A program made the translations under genes and the position numbers. A DNA stretch of 23,260 nucleotides. Origin: a virus. Shown here one piece after another: positions 1 through 6,611 of the stretch. The DNA is taken from positions 1 to 23,260 of IMG/VR virus record IMGVR_UViG_3300005664_000096. The stretch is one strand, 5' to 3'. The number at the start of each line of letters is the position of its first letter. Position 1 is the stretch's first letter. A model generated the notes under the pieces. That model was not told the DNA's origin and made no database searches. It saw nothing but the letters and a program-made list of their open reading frames with translations.

Positions 1-54
1 AAAATATCAAGGGGGGTTGATAAAAATATCAAGGGGGGTTGATAAAAATATCAT
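1..54. repeat. Tandem 22-bp repeats containing a TTGATA-N4-TATCAA palindrome
   Basis: A 22-bp unit is repeated in tandem: nearly one full copy (1-21), a complete copy (22-43) and the start of a third (44-52). Within it lies the palindrome TTGATA-AAAA-TATCAA: a right half at 1-10, a full site at 17-32 and a near-perfect site at 39-54 whose last bases overlap the ATG at 53. Sites are separated by six G residues. The 22-bp period is about two helical turns, so bound dimers would sit on one DNA face. The likely role is an operator array controlling the replication operon; replication iterons are an alternative. The array is cut by the window edge, so the copy number is unknown. Confidence 0.7.
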
Positions 55-679
55 GCTAGAAGATAATAACCAAAGTATGATAATTAAAGATGATAATTTA
101 AAAGAACCACAAAATGAAAACGAACTTCTCGTAACGACAAAAGAAGAGATTGAAGGAATGGAGGTAACAGGGTATGAAATTATGCCACTTGATGCTGAGG
201 GTAATGATGATTTTATTCTGCCTTCAACACAAGAACAAACCCCACCCCCCAATTCCGCGACACCCCCCGCCCCACGGAAAGCGAAGCGGGAACCCAAATA
301 CATCTACCCCCCTACTCAGGAGGAATTGGTGCCGCTATTCTACGCCAAACTTCAAGAGAAGAAACGCGACCACCCAAATATTGTGGACTGCTGGAACTGG
401 GCAAACATGGAAGCGGAAAAATTCTTTTTGAATTGGGAGCGTAAAGGCTGGACTATTCAACGGCTACCAAACGCCATTGCAACATGGGTAAATGGTTCGA
501 TCACTTACGGAACCGTCACTAAGCCCTGCCCCATCCAGTACAAGAACAACCCCGCGAACGTACAACCACAACCCGAACAACCGAAACCCGTACAAACCCA
601 AATTACCAAACAAGACCTCGAAGCCCGCAAAGCTATGTTTGCAGCGGCCAAGGCGGAGTTAAACCAGATTGGAGCATGA
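53..679 (+). CDS. Putative phage replication accessory protein
   Basis: This protein has 208 residues from the ATG at 53. An in-frame TTG at 17 also exists but lies inside the tandem repeats, so the ATG is preferred. The N-terminal third is acidic and low-complexity, followed by a Pro-rich linker. The central block contains a W-N-W motif and the pattern F-F-x-N-W-x-x-K-G-W-x-x-x-x-L-P-N-A-I-x-x-W. This resembles the short conserved motif (a GW pair, then an amphipathic helix ending in W) often seen at the C-terminus of phage replication proteins encoded next to a helicase. The C-terminal tail is rich in Pro and Gln. It overlaps the next gene by ATGA and lies two genes upstream of the DnaB helicase. 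A role in origin binding or helicase loading is inferred from context and motif only. Confidence 0.6.
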   Translation: MLEDNNQSMIIKDDNLKEPQNENELLVTTKEEIEGMEVTGYEIMPLDAEGNDDFILPSTQEQTPPPNSATPPAPRKAKREPKYIYPPTQEELVPLFYAKLQEKKRDHPNIVDCWNWANMEAEKFFLNWERKGWTIQRLPNAIATWVNGSITYGTVTKPCPIQYKNNPANVQPQPEQPKPVQTQITKQDLEARKAMFAAAKAELNQIGA

Positions 680-1008
680 CTGCACAACAATACGTCCAAG
701 CCCTTCACGAACTCCAAAAGCCCTTAGTCGTTCAGCAAAAAGTAGTTGCGGCGGTGGCGAAGCAACACGGGGTAACATCGTACCAGTACAAGCAGGAATT
801 TGAAAAGGAGGCCAAAATAATTGTCACCCTGTACCCGCAAGAAATGGCGTTGCTATGGGAGTTCCGTACGGCTTGCTACGTTGAAAAGGCAAAGCAGAAA
901 GGGAAAGACGCGGTACTTTTGGAAATCATCAAAGAGGGTAAAGCCTGTATCCCTGAATACAAAGACGGGTGGCGTAGTGTGTATCAACAAATCAAATCAT
1001 TACCATGA
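676..1008 (+). CDS. Small protein of unknown function in the replication operon
   Basis: This 110-residue protein starts at the ATG that overlaps the preceding stop (ATGA at 676-679) and ends in the ATGA shared with the helicase start (1005-1008). The sequence is mostly helical in character, with many Lys and Glu, and has no signal peptide or membrane segment. No family is recognised. Its position between a putative replication accessory protein and the helicase, with overlaps on both sides, implies co-translation and a possible role as helicase loader or partner. That role is inference. Confidence 0.65.
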   Translation: MTAQQYVQALHELQKPLVVQQKVVAAVAKQHGVTSYQYKQEFEKEAKIIVTLYPQEMALLWEFRTACYVEKAKQKGKDAVLLEIIKEGKACIPEYKDGWRSVYQQIKSLP

Positions 1009-2345
1009 AAAAGACGACCTTACACGTAGAATCTAGCATTATCGGCACGCTGTTTTGTTGGCCGGATTACTTTGAAAAGGCAAGTTTGCAACTAAAGCCT
1101 GAAATGTTCAAGCACTACAAAAAGGCTTTCCGCTGGATGTGCAAGCAGTTCGACGAGCAAAGAAGCTGGGATATTCAGATAGTTACGGCTATGTTCGGGA
1201 ACGTCTCCGACCTGATCACAGCAGCCGAACCGGAAACCCTGCAAAGCGCAATTGCTTTTTTGATTGAAGAGTATAACCGCGAACAAGACGCAGCAACGTA
1301 CATAGCCGCCGCCGCAATGCTTGAAAGCCAAGACCCGGCAGAAGCCCGTAATTATGTACTTTCCAGGATCACCGACAACCCTGCGCCAGTGGAAGAAGAA
1401 CGCCGCCGGGGGGATAAGATAAAAGAGGCGCTGGATAGTATCGAAGACATGGACAACGGTATTCCGGTCAGTATTGAGGATTGGAACGAAAAGCTAGGTG
1501 GGTTCAAGGGGTCGGAGTTGACTTTTTTAGGCGGTCGCCCAGGCACCGGGAAAACTCGTCAGGCTATTTCGCTACTGTTGGATTTGGCGAAGCAAGATTG
1601 CCCCACCCTTTTCGTATCGGTGGAAATGCCCGAACGCGCGGTTTATTTGGAATGCCTTTCGATACTGACCGGAATTGACAAATACCGGATGATGCGCGGC
1701 GGGTTGGAGTTGTACGAAATAAAGGAATGCACAGAGGCAGCAAAGAAGTTGGCACTAATCCCTTTTCACATTGTGGATTTCAAACAGGCCACAAATAAAT
1801 TTTCGATGATAAGCCGCGTTGCCCGGCGCTATAAGCGTGATTTTGGCGTAAAGGCTTTCGGATTGGATTATGCGCAGATCGTCCATAGCGGCATTGACAA
1901 GATAGACAACGGGAATATTTTGCACCGATTGACCAGGGTTTCAAATGATCTTTCAATGTTCGTAAAGGGCACCGAACTAGATTGCATTGCCTGCGCTCAA
2001 TTAGGCCGTCAGGTTGAAAGTAAGCTACTGAAACGCCCTACTAGTATGTCCGACTTGAAAGAGGCCGGAGCTTTTGAACAGGATGCAGATAAGGTGGTAA
2101 ACCTTTGGCGGCCTACCTCCTGCGGGGTTGAATGTGACGAGGAAGGGCGGGAATACAAGAAAAGCGAAACTGAGTGGATTATCGTTAAGAACCGACGCTT
2201 TGACATTATTGGCTCATTCTGGACTGGAAGAGACGTACAACCCACCTCCAACCAGTTCCCGGTTAAACAGGAAGCGCAAAAGCAGTACGACACCGCAATG
2301 CCCGCGCAAGCCGGGAGGGGCTTGGATAGGGTTATACCGTTTTGA
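1005..2345 (+). CDS. dnaB: DnaB-type replicative DNA helicase
   Basis: This 446-residue protein matches the usual length of DnaB. It unwinds DNA 5' to 3' ahead of the fork as a hexameric ATPase. An N-terminal DnaB-like domain (about 1-100, beginning V-E-S-S-I-I-G) is followed by a linker and a RecA-fold C-terminal domain. The Walker A motif GRPGTGKT is at 177-184, an SVEMP segment follows at about 205-209, and the Walker B strand ends in LDYAQ near 287-291. The CAQLGRQVE sensor-like motif lies near 331, followed by L-K-E-A-G-A-F-E-Q-D-A-D, the characteristic DnaB segment after it. The start overlaps the previous stop. The stop codon runs directly into the first promoter/operator element, so the replication operon and the next transcription unit are juxtaposed. 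Confidence 0.93.
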   Translation: MKKTTLHVESSIIGTLFCWPDYFEKASLQLKPEMFKHYKKAFRWMCKQFDEQRSWDIQIVTAMFGNVSDLITAAEPETLQSAIAFLIEEYNREQDAATYIAAAAMLESQDPAEARNYVLSRITDNPAPVEEERRRGDKIKEALDSIEDMDNGIPVSIEDWNEKLGGFKGSELTFLGGRPGTGKTRQAISLLLDLAKQDCPTLFVSVEMPERAVYLECLSILTGIDKYRMMRGGLELYEIKECTEAAKKLALIPFHIVDFKQATNKFSMISRVARRYKRDFGVKAFGLDYAQIVHSGIDKIDNGNILHRLTRVSNDLSMFVKGTELDCIACAQLGRQVESKLLKRPTSMSDLKEAGAFEQDADKVVNLWRPTSCGVECDEEGREYKKSETEWIIVKNRRFDIIGSFWTGRDVQPTSNQFPVKQEAQKQYDTAMPAQAGRGLDRVIPF

Positions 2346-2346
2346 A

Positions 2347-2394
2347 AATACCATTTTTGTGGTATTGTGAGGCATTTTTTATTTTTAGACCTTG
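2347..2394 (+). promoter_or_regulatory. Promoter/operator element 1 (AATACC-N8-GGTATT)
   Basis: The half-sites are AATACC at 2347-2352 and GGTATT at 2361-2366, with an 8-bp spacer. This is the most divergent member: its spacer (ATTTTTGT) differs from the others, and the -7 box is weak (TAGACCTTG at 2386-2394, against TAnnTTTG). It lies immediately after the helicase stop and 20 bp before the DUF3560 gene start, which is where a promoter for that gene would be expected. Confidence 0.55.
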
Positions 2395-2413
2395 TGTGAA
2401 AAATCAAAAGGAT

Positions 2414-3055
2414 ATGAATACCTACACAAAATTTTGCCCAAATGTTTTCCTTGCCAAATGCTCACAGAAGCACCACAAAGGCGAGGTTATCCAGGTCGAA
2501 ACCAAGTATGGCAAAGAAAATGAGTGCATCGTACACAACCTAATTTACGAAAAAGACGGGTTTTTCTTCTACTCAATCACCCGCGAAGATGGCACCAACG
2601 CCCAAACCGTAGCCCAAAAACGCCTTGAAAAGCTGGAAGGTTACGCTGGAAGCGCTGATGCAAAAAGCCATGAAGCTTGGGAGGCTTCGCATGAGGGACG
2701 CGATTTTTTAGCCCTTGGCGAACCAATCAAAGTTGGACACCACAGCGAACGCAGACACCGCGCCCTGATTGAGCGCAACCATAACAGAATGGCAAAAAGT
2801 GTGGAGCTTGCCGACAAAGCCGAAGAATACCGCCGCCGTGCTGAATATTGGGCAGGACGTACAGACATTATAAATTTGTCCATGCCTGAATCAATTGAAT
2901 ACTTTGAATATAAGCTACAAGAGACAATGATGGAACACGAAGGATTGAAGAATGGAATTATTCCACGTACTCACTCATTTTCTTTGTCATACGCTTCTAA
3001 AGCCGTTAAGGAAATGAAGAAAAATTTGGAGCTTGCAAAAAAACTTTGGGGATAA
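2414..3055 (+). CDS. DUF3560 family protein
   Basis: This protein has 213 residues from the ATG at 2414, which is preceded by AAAAGGAT. The frame is open further upstream, but that part overlaps operator 1 and looks non-coding. The diagnostic segment is G-E-P-I-K-V-G-H-H-S-E-R-R-H-R-A-L, followed by R-N-H-N-R-M-A-K-S-V-E-L-A-D-K-A-E-E-Y and further helix. This corresponds to the conserved core of DUF3560, found in plasmid, phage and mobile-element proteins. Its biochemical role is unknown. A C-terminal helical region follows, with no membrane segment. It is the first gene after the replication operon and is probably transcribed from element 1. The family call is confident; no function is assigned. 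Confidence 0.82.
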   Translation: MNTYTKFCPNVFLAKCSQKHHKGEVIQVETKYGKENECIVHNLIYEKDGFFFYSITREDGTNAQTVAQKRLEKLEGYAGSADAKSHEAWEASHEGRDFLALGEPIKVGHHSERRHRALIERNHNRMAKSVELADKAEEYRRRAEYWAGRTDIINLSMPESIEYFEYKLQETMMEHEGLKNGIIPRTHSFSLSYASKAVKEMKKNLELAKKLWG

Positions 3056-3138
3056 TGGAAGGCTGGACAAACCTCACCCTATCCCGCAAAGACGGCGTGT
3101 GGTGCATCTGTACCCGCGTCGCCTTTGTTCCACTTTAA
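3055..3138 (+). CDS. Possible 27-residue ORF after the DUF3560 gene
   Basis: An ATG at 3055 overlaps the preceding stop (TAATG) and opens a 27-codon frame starting MEGWTNLTLS. The overlap suggests translational coupling. The peptide is too short to classify, and the frame may be fortuitous. The sequence from 3139 to 3227 is GC-rich and without an evident gene. Confidence 0.25.
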   Translation: MEGWTNLTLSRKDGVWCICTRVAFVPL

Positions 3139-3227
3139 AAGGCACCCGCTGAACTTGTGGCGGCGTGTCCTGGAGCGCGGGGGAAATTGGAATAATTGGA
3201 TAATGAACTGTTTTAAATCAAACAAAC

Positions 3228-3671
3228 ATGAAAGATGAATTAATAAAAATCATTGCGGAGTATTTAGAAAGAAACACGCTGATTTCTTGCGTTTCTGGTG
3301 ATGAATGTAGGTATGAGTTTGCAGCCTCCGAAATCGCCGAAAAGCTACTTCCGATTGTAGGCGAAAAAGACTTTCCCTATGATGAACTATTTGACCACAT
3401 GGCGAATGAACACGGGCTGACACTGATCCAAGGCGAGTTGGGCGACATTATCCATATCGCGCGGAGTGGGAAGCAGAGAACCGGGTGGGAAGATGCGCCT
3501 ATTTGGGGCAACTTCAAAACAGAAATTGACGGTGATGTGTATTTTTTTGAAAACATATTTTACCCGTGCCGATATATGAAACTAGGCGACGAGACAGGAA
3601 GCAGAGGGAGTTTTTTTCTTCAAACAGTAGACCGGAATTGGAGTGGTGAAATCACAAAACGACCAAAATAA
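3228..3671 (+). CDS. Hypothetical phage protein
   Basis: This protein of 147 residues starts at ATG 3228 after an A-rich leader (ATCAAACAAAC). The sequence is acidic, with a helical N-terminus (residues 1-45) and a central segment D-H-M-A-N-E-H-G. The C-terminal half, rich in aromatic residues (Y-F-F-E-N-I-F-Y), looks like beta structure. There is no signal peptide, membrane segment or recognised family. It has no overlap with neighbouring genes and sits among early accessory genes. No function is assigned. Confidence 0.6.
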   Translation: MKDELIKIIAEYLERNTLISCVSGDECRYEFAASEIAEKLLPIVGEKDFPYDELFDHMANEHGLTLIQGELGDIIHIARSGKQRTGWEDAPIWGNFKTEIDGDVYFFENIFYPCRYMKLGDETGSRGSFFLQTVDRNWSGEITKRPK

Positions 3672-3735
3672 AACGACGCGCCCACTTGTCTAAGCTGGGG
3701 CATCAATTCAATTTGTAAATCGGAGTTACTTAGGA

Positions 3736-3770
3736 GCCGGGTGTAATGCCCGGCGCTTTTAAAATGCAAA
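3736..3770 (+). promoter_or_regulatory. Leader hairpin followed by TTTTAAAATGCAAA
   Basis: GCCGGG (3736-3741) pairs with CCCGGC (3749-3754) around a 7-base loop. It is followed by TTTTAAAATGCAAA at 3757-3770, four bases before the ATG at 3775. The same 14-mer follows a different GC-rich stem at 6571-6608. It may act as an attenuator, an mRNA-processing site or a weak terminator. A poor -33/-7 pair (CTTG at 3685-3688, TCAATTTG at 3708-3715) lies upstream and may be a weak promoter. Confidence 0.45.
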
Positions 3771-3774
3771 AACG

Positions 3775-3969
3775 ATGGTTGACATGTCAAAATTTATCCT
3801 TGTTCCTGAATCACTACCAGTTATTGGCGATCTTCAAGTATTGCGAGTAATGGTTACAGACGGGAACAAACAGCAAAAAGCGTCGTATCGATACAAAGAA
3901 TGGTCGCTTGGAGTTGATCCAATTATTACTTGCATTATCGCTTGGAGATATTTAACACTAGAAGATTGA
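3775..3969 (+). CDS. Small hypothetical protein
   Basis: This 64-residue protein starts at ATG 3775, just after the leader hairpin; a second ATG at 3784 could serve instead. The sequence begins MVDMSKFILVPESLP and is followed by a basic/aromatic stretch. It has no membrane segment and no recognised family. Its stop codon is the TGA of TTGA at 3966-3969, which overlaps a TTG usable as the start of the downstream nuclease, so the two are probably translated together. Confidence 0.5.
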   Translation: MVDMSKFILVPESLPVIGDLQVLRVMVTDGNKQQKASYRYKEWSLGVDPIITCIIAWRYLTLED

Positions 3970-4325
3970 TCCAATTCCTCTACATCCTTCGATCAACAAA
4001 CCCGCCCCGGTTCAAAATTGGGATCGGTTGGCACCTGCACAAGCGAACACGACAGGTTGACAAAACCACGAAAGGCCGCCAATCGGTTCTTGTGGCGTTT
4101 GTGATGCCGCTGGGGGCAAGATGGATTGAAACGTATCTGCATAGGCGATACCGGAAGCATCACGCGCCCTTGAAGTTTGGAAGCGGAAAGAGTGAATACT
4201 TCAAACGTGGTGCCTGGATTGCAGAGGCGCTGTTTATTGCCGGGCTGGTTTGCGCGGTACAGTGGCTTTGTGTTTGGGGTGTGATTGGGTTGGTTTTATT
4301 CATTGGTTTAAAATTTGGATTATGA
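3966..4325 (+). CDS. Predicted membrane-anchored GIY-YIG (T5orf172-like) nuclease
   Basis: This protein has 119 residues if it starts at TTG 3966, overlapping the previous stop. A TTG at 3930 would add 12 residues; no ATG is available before the conserved region. The motifs fit the GIY-YIG superfamily: Y-I-L near residues 6-8, K-I-G-I-G at 17-21, basic residues R27 and R29, the metal-ligand-like Glu of W-I-E-T-Y-L-H at 55, and S-E-Y-F near 76-79, a T5orf172-type ending. A long hydrophobic stretch follows (about residues 87-119), enough for one or two membrane passes. The enzyme would cleave DNA while tethered to the inner membrane. The nuclease fold is inferred from motifs, and the membrane anchor from hydrophobicity. 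It overlaps the next gene by ATGA. Confidence 0.68.
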   Translation: MIQFLYILRSTNPPRFKIGIGWHLHKRTRQVDKTTKGRQSVLVAFVMPLGARWIETYLHRRYRKHHAPLKFGSGKSEYFKRGAWIAEALFIAGLVCAVQWLCVWGVIGLVLFIGLKFGL

Positions 4326-4609
4326 AAGTCTATAAAACACCATGCAAAAATTGCCTGTTAAGCCCGGATGCTATTGTTAGCCCGGCAAGGCGCAAGGAAA
4401 TTATAAAGAAGTGCGCAAATCAACAAACTTTCTTTGTATGCCATAAAGCAAGCATCCAAGGCGGTGAAGATATTTGTTGCAAAACATTTTACGATAAACT
4501 TGGCCACGTTAGCCAAATGATAAGGATTGCGAAAAGATTAGGTATTGTCGAAGAAGTTGATCAACCAGATTGCGAAAAGTTGCCTAGTTGGGCTGAAACT
4601 CACAAATAA
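4322..4609 (+). CDS. Small Cys-rich, probable zinc-binding phage protein
   Basis: This protein has 95 residues from ATG 4322, which overlaps the stop of the nuclease gene. Cysteines and a histidine are placed like a metal site: C8, C11, C31, C40-H41 and C52-C53. The pattern C-K-N-C-L, then F-F-V-C-H-K, then C-C-K-T-F resembles small phage proteins with a CxxC, a later F-x-C-H and a final Cys before a helical tail. The biochemical role of such proteins is not known to me. Overlaps on both sides imply co-expression with the GIY-YIG protein. Confidence 0.6.
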   Translation: MKVYKTPCKNCLLSPDAIVSPARRKEIIKKCANQQTFFVCHKASIQGGEDICCKTFYDKLGHVSQMIRIAKRLGIVEEVDQPDCEKLPSWAETHK

Positions 4610-4737
4610 TGATCCTGTTCGAGTATTTCGATAAGTTGCCGAAGGAGATAGACCCCGCCGTTCAGCATGACACACGCCGTTTTAAAATACCATGTTTTGG
4701 GTATTTACTAGACCGGATTTTACCCCGATATTTGTAA
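4609..4737 (+). CDS. Possible 42-residue ORF running through operator 2
   Basis: The ATG at 4609 overlaps the previous stop (TAATG). The 42-codon frame begins MILFEYFDKLPKEIDPAVQH and looks plausible for its first 24 codons. It then continues through the operator/promoter element at 4686-4734. Either a short gene extends into the control region or an original C-terminus was replaced by it. No family is recognised. Confidence 0.3.
   Translation: MILFEYFDKLPKEIDPAVQHDTRRFKIPCFGYLLDRILPRYL
4686..4734 (+). promoter_or_regulatory. Promoter/operator element 2 (AATACC-N8-GGTATT plus -7 box)
   Basis: AATACC lies at 4686-4691, the spacer ATGTTTTG at 4692-4699 and GGTATT at 4700-4705. The -33-like TTTA (4704-4707) overlaps the right half-site. 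After 19 bp comes GATATTTG at 4727-4734, which matches TAnnTTTG at all but the first position. The -7 box begins 27 bp from the start of GGTATT, the same distance as in elements 3 and 4. The gene start at 4755 lies 21 bp beyond. Confidence 0.75.
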
Positions 4738-4754
4738 TAACAAAAACGCAAAAC

Positions 4755-5123
4755 ATGAAAGACATCAAAATCGAAGATTACAGCCTAAATAAAGGTGAAT
4801 TGTTCGCCCAGGTAAGCCTACCAACATTGGAAGGTGAAGCCAATTTCTTTAACATCTCATTCGATGAATGGGACGTAATTGAAGCCGCGCTTTCACTTAA
4901 TATTATTGAAGAGTTGTACGACTACGACAACGGTCGCAACGGTCAACAAATGCTAATTTCCTACATATACAACGAGAATACAAAATTTGAAAAAGTTGTT
5001 TACTACGACTATTCAGAGGTTGTTGATCGATGGTTTAATGGCGAAGCAGAAGAAGCAATTATTTTGCACATCGCAATGAAAGACACGCAAATTGAAAATG
5101 CCCTAACCTTACGGGCAATCTAA
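4755..5123 (+). CDS. Hypothetical acidic protein, first gene after operator 2
   Basis: This protein has 122 residues from ATG 4755, chosen because the open frame upstream overlaps the promoter. It is strongly acidic (many Glu and Asp), with alternating beta-like and helical segments: F-F-N-I-S-F-D-E-W-D, then Y-D-Y-D-N-G-R-N. It has no membrane segment, Cys cluster or recognised family. It heads a unit that continues with another small acidic protein and the Sak4-like ATPase, so it may be a recombination or regulatory accessory. That is inference from position. Confidence 0.6.
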   Translation: MKDIKIEDYSLNKGELFAQVSLPTLEGEANFFNISFDEWDVIEAALSLNIIEELYDYDNGRNGQQMLISYIYNENTKFEKVVYYDYSEVVDRWFNGEAEEAIILHIAMKDTQIENALTLRAI

Positions 5124-5186
5124 TCACCCCCAGCGGTCAAAGCCTACCCTATCGGGTGGGTTGCGACTGCGGGAAAATCCATAAAC

Positions 5187-5429
5187 ATGACACCAGAACA
5201 ACAAAGCAAGCAACAAAAACGAATCAACGCACAAATCAATTTCAATAAGATGGTTTTGCGCCAAATCTATCCACATTGGGAAGATTACCCACTTGAAGAA
5301 ATGCGCCAAATAGAAGCCTACAAAGGCGAAGACGCAGACGAATTTGAAGACTTTTCGGAAGAGGTACAAACAGTGTACTGGATGGTGCGCAATATTGAAA
5401 TCATGGAGGGTAAATACAGCGCCCTGTAA
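5187..5429 (+). CDS. Small acidic hypothetical protein
   Basis: This protein has 80 residues from ATG 5187. The N-terminus is Gln/Lys-rich (MTPEQQSKQQKRINAQ), followed by an acidic helix-rich part (G-E-D-A-D-E-F-E-D-F-S-E-E) and a Trp-containing C-terminus. There is no recognised family. It lies 11 bp before the ATPase gene and is likely co-transcribed with it. The 63-bp gap before it contains a small GC-rich inverted repeat (ACCC-TATC-GGGT). Confidence 0.55.
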   Translation: MTPEQQSKQQKRINAQINFNKMVLRQIYPHWEDYPLEEMRQIEAYKGEDADEFEDFSEEVQTVYWMVRNIEIMEGKYSAL

Positions 5430-5440
5430 ATTATAAACAA

Positions 5441-6547
5441 ATGTTCAAGAAATTGGAAAATAACCGACCCTTTATTAAAATGGCCTTTCAGGGCTTTGCG
5501 GGTGATGGTAAAACATACACCGCTGTGCAGTGTGCGATTGGATTGCATAAGCAAATTGGGAGCAAACTACCTATTGCTATTTTCGACACTGAAAAGGCGG
5601 CCAAAGCTCTTGTAGGTGTATTCGCTGACGCTGGTATTGAATGCGTCGTTGATGATGAACACCGCAGCCTTAAAGCGCTAAATGAGGCTATTGCATGGTG
5701 TGAAAATGGCGGGGCTGACATTCTTGTGATCGACTCTATCACCCATGTTTGGGAAGAGTTTTTGAAGGCTTATATGGATCAGAAACGGCGCACTCGTTTG
5801 GAGTTTCAAGATTGGGGGGTTATCAAGCCACAATGGAAGCAGCAATTTTCCACTCCATTTGTAAAGGCCAAAATCCACATCTTCTTTACTGGCCGTGCTG
5901 GGTATGAGTATGAAACCGAAAAGGATGAACAAACCGGAAAACGCGAAATCCATAAATCAGGAATCAAAATGAAAGCAGAAACCGAAACCGCTTTTGAGCC
6001 TGATGTACTTGTGCTTATGGAGAAACACCAGGATGTTTTAGGGGATACCAAGAAAATCACCCGTGTTGCAACTGTCTTGAAAGACCGTACTACCCGCACT
6101 GACGGCAAAACGTTTGTAAATCCAACTTACGCAGACTTCAAGCCTGCTTTTGATGTATTCCTAAACGGGCAATTAAAGCCCGATGTTATGCGAGAAATCA
6201 ACGATACCTTTGCAGAAAACGAGGAACGCGGTGCAGCATGGAAACGCGAACGTGATGTATTGCTTGCTGAAATCGAAAAAACCTTTGATTACATGAAGTT
6301 TGGCACCACTCAGGAGGCAAAATCTTTGAAAGCTGCTATCTTGAATAAGATTTTTGGCGCTGTTTCACTTGATGGGCTTGAGGCAAAAAGCAACGAGCAA
6401 TTGAAAAAAGGTGAGGCGGTTTTGAAAGGCTTTGCTGAGGATTACATTTCGTACATTGAGATTTGCACTGCATCGAAGGAAACGCCAACCACTGACCATA
6501 TCAAGGGATTGTTGGTGCAACGCATTGAGCAACCAGGGCTAATCTAA
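5441..6547 (+). CDS. Sak4-like RecA-fold ATPase (phage recombination)
   Basis: This protein has 368 residues from ATG 5441. Walker A GFAGDGKT is at 18-25, and Walker B I-L-V-I-D-S is at 94-99. The T-E-K of I-F-D-T-E-K-A and a Q-W-K-Q-Q-F segment fit the compact RecA-like core of AAA_24/Sak4 phage ATPases, which act in single-strand annealing recombination together with SSB. The C-terminal third (about 250-368) is a charged, helical extension longer than the minimal core. Neighbours encode small accessory proteins, a NinB-like protein and a VRR-NUC nuclease, which supports a recombination/replication role. The ATPase call is firm; the Sak4 assignment is by motif and context. Confidence 0.8.
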   Translation: MFKKLENNRPFIKMAFQGFAGDGKTYTAVQCAIGLHKQIGSKLPIAIFDTEKAAKALVGVFADAGIECVVDDEHRSLKALNEAIAWCENGGADILVIDSITHVWEEFLKAYMDQKRRTRLEFQDWGVIKPQWKQQFSTPFVKAKIHIFFTGRAGYEYETEKDEQTGKREIHKSGIKMKAETETAFEPDVLVLMEKHQDVLGDTKKITRVATVLKDRTTRTDGKTFVNPTYADFKPAFDVFLNGQLKPDVMREINDTFAENEERGAAWKRERDVLLAEIEKTFDYMKFGTTQEAKSLKAAILNKIFGAVSLDGLEAKSNEQLKKGEAVLKGFAEDYISYIEICTASKETPTTDHIKGLLVQRIEQPGLI

Positions 6548-6570
6548 TTTTTGATTTACTTTCATGTGTT

Positions 6571-6608
6571 CCCCGGCGGGGTTGACTGCCGGGGTTTTAA
6601 AATGCAAA
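6571..6608 (+). promoter_or_regulatory. Leader hairpin followed by TTTTAAAATGCAAA
   Basis: CCCCGGC (6571-6577) pairs with GCCGGGG (6588-6594). It is followed at once by TTTTAAAATGCAAA (6595-6608) and, three bases later, by the ATG at 6612. The 14-mer is identical to the one at 3757-3770 although the stem sequence differs. The stem plus T-run could act as a weak terminator or attenuator between the ATPase and the NinB-like gene. Confidence 0.5.
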
Positions 6609-6611
6609 GCA

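Noticed and set aside
1-52. Reading the tandem repeats as the N-terminal coding part of the first gene
   Set aside because: The unit is 22 bp, which is not a multiple of three, so each copy would be read in a different frame. A palindromic control region fits better.
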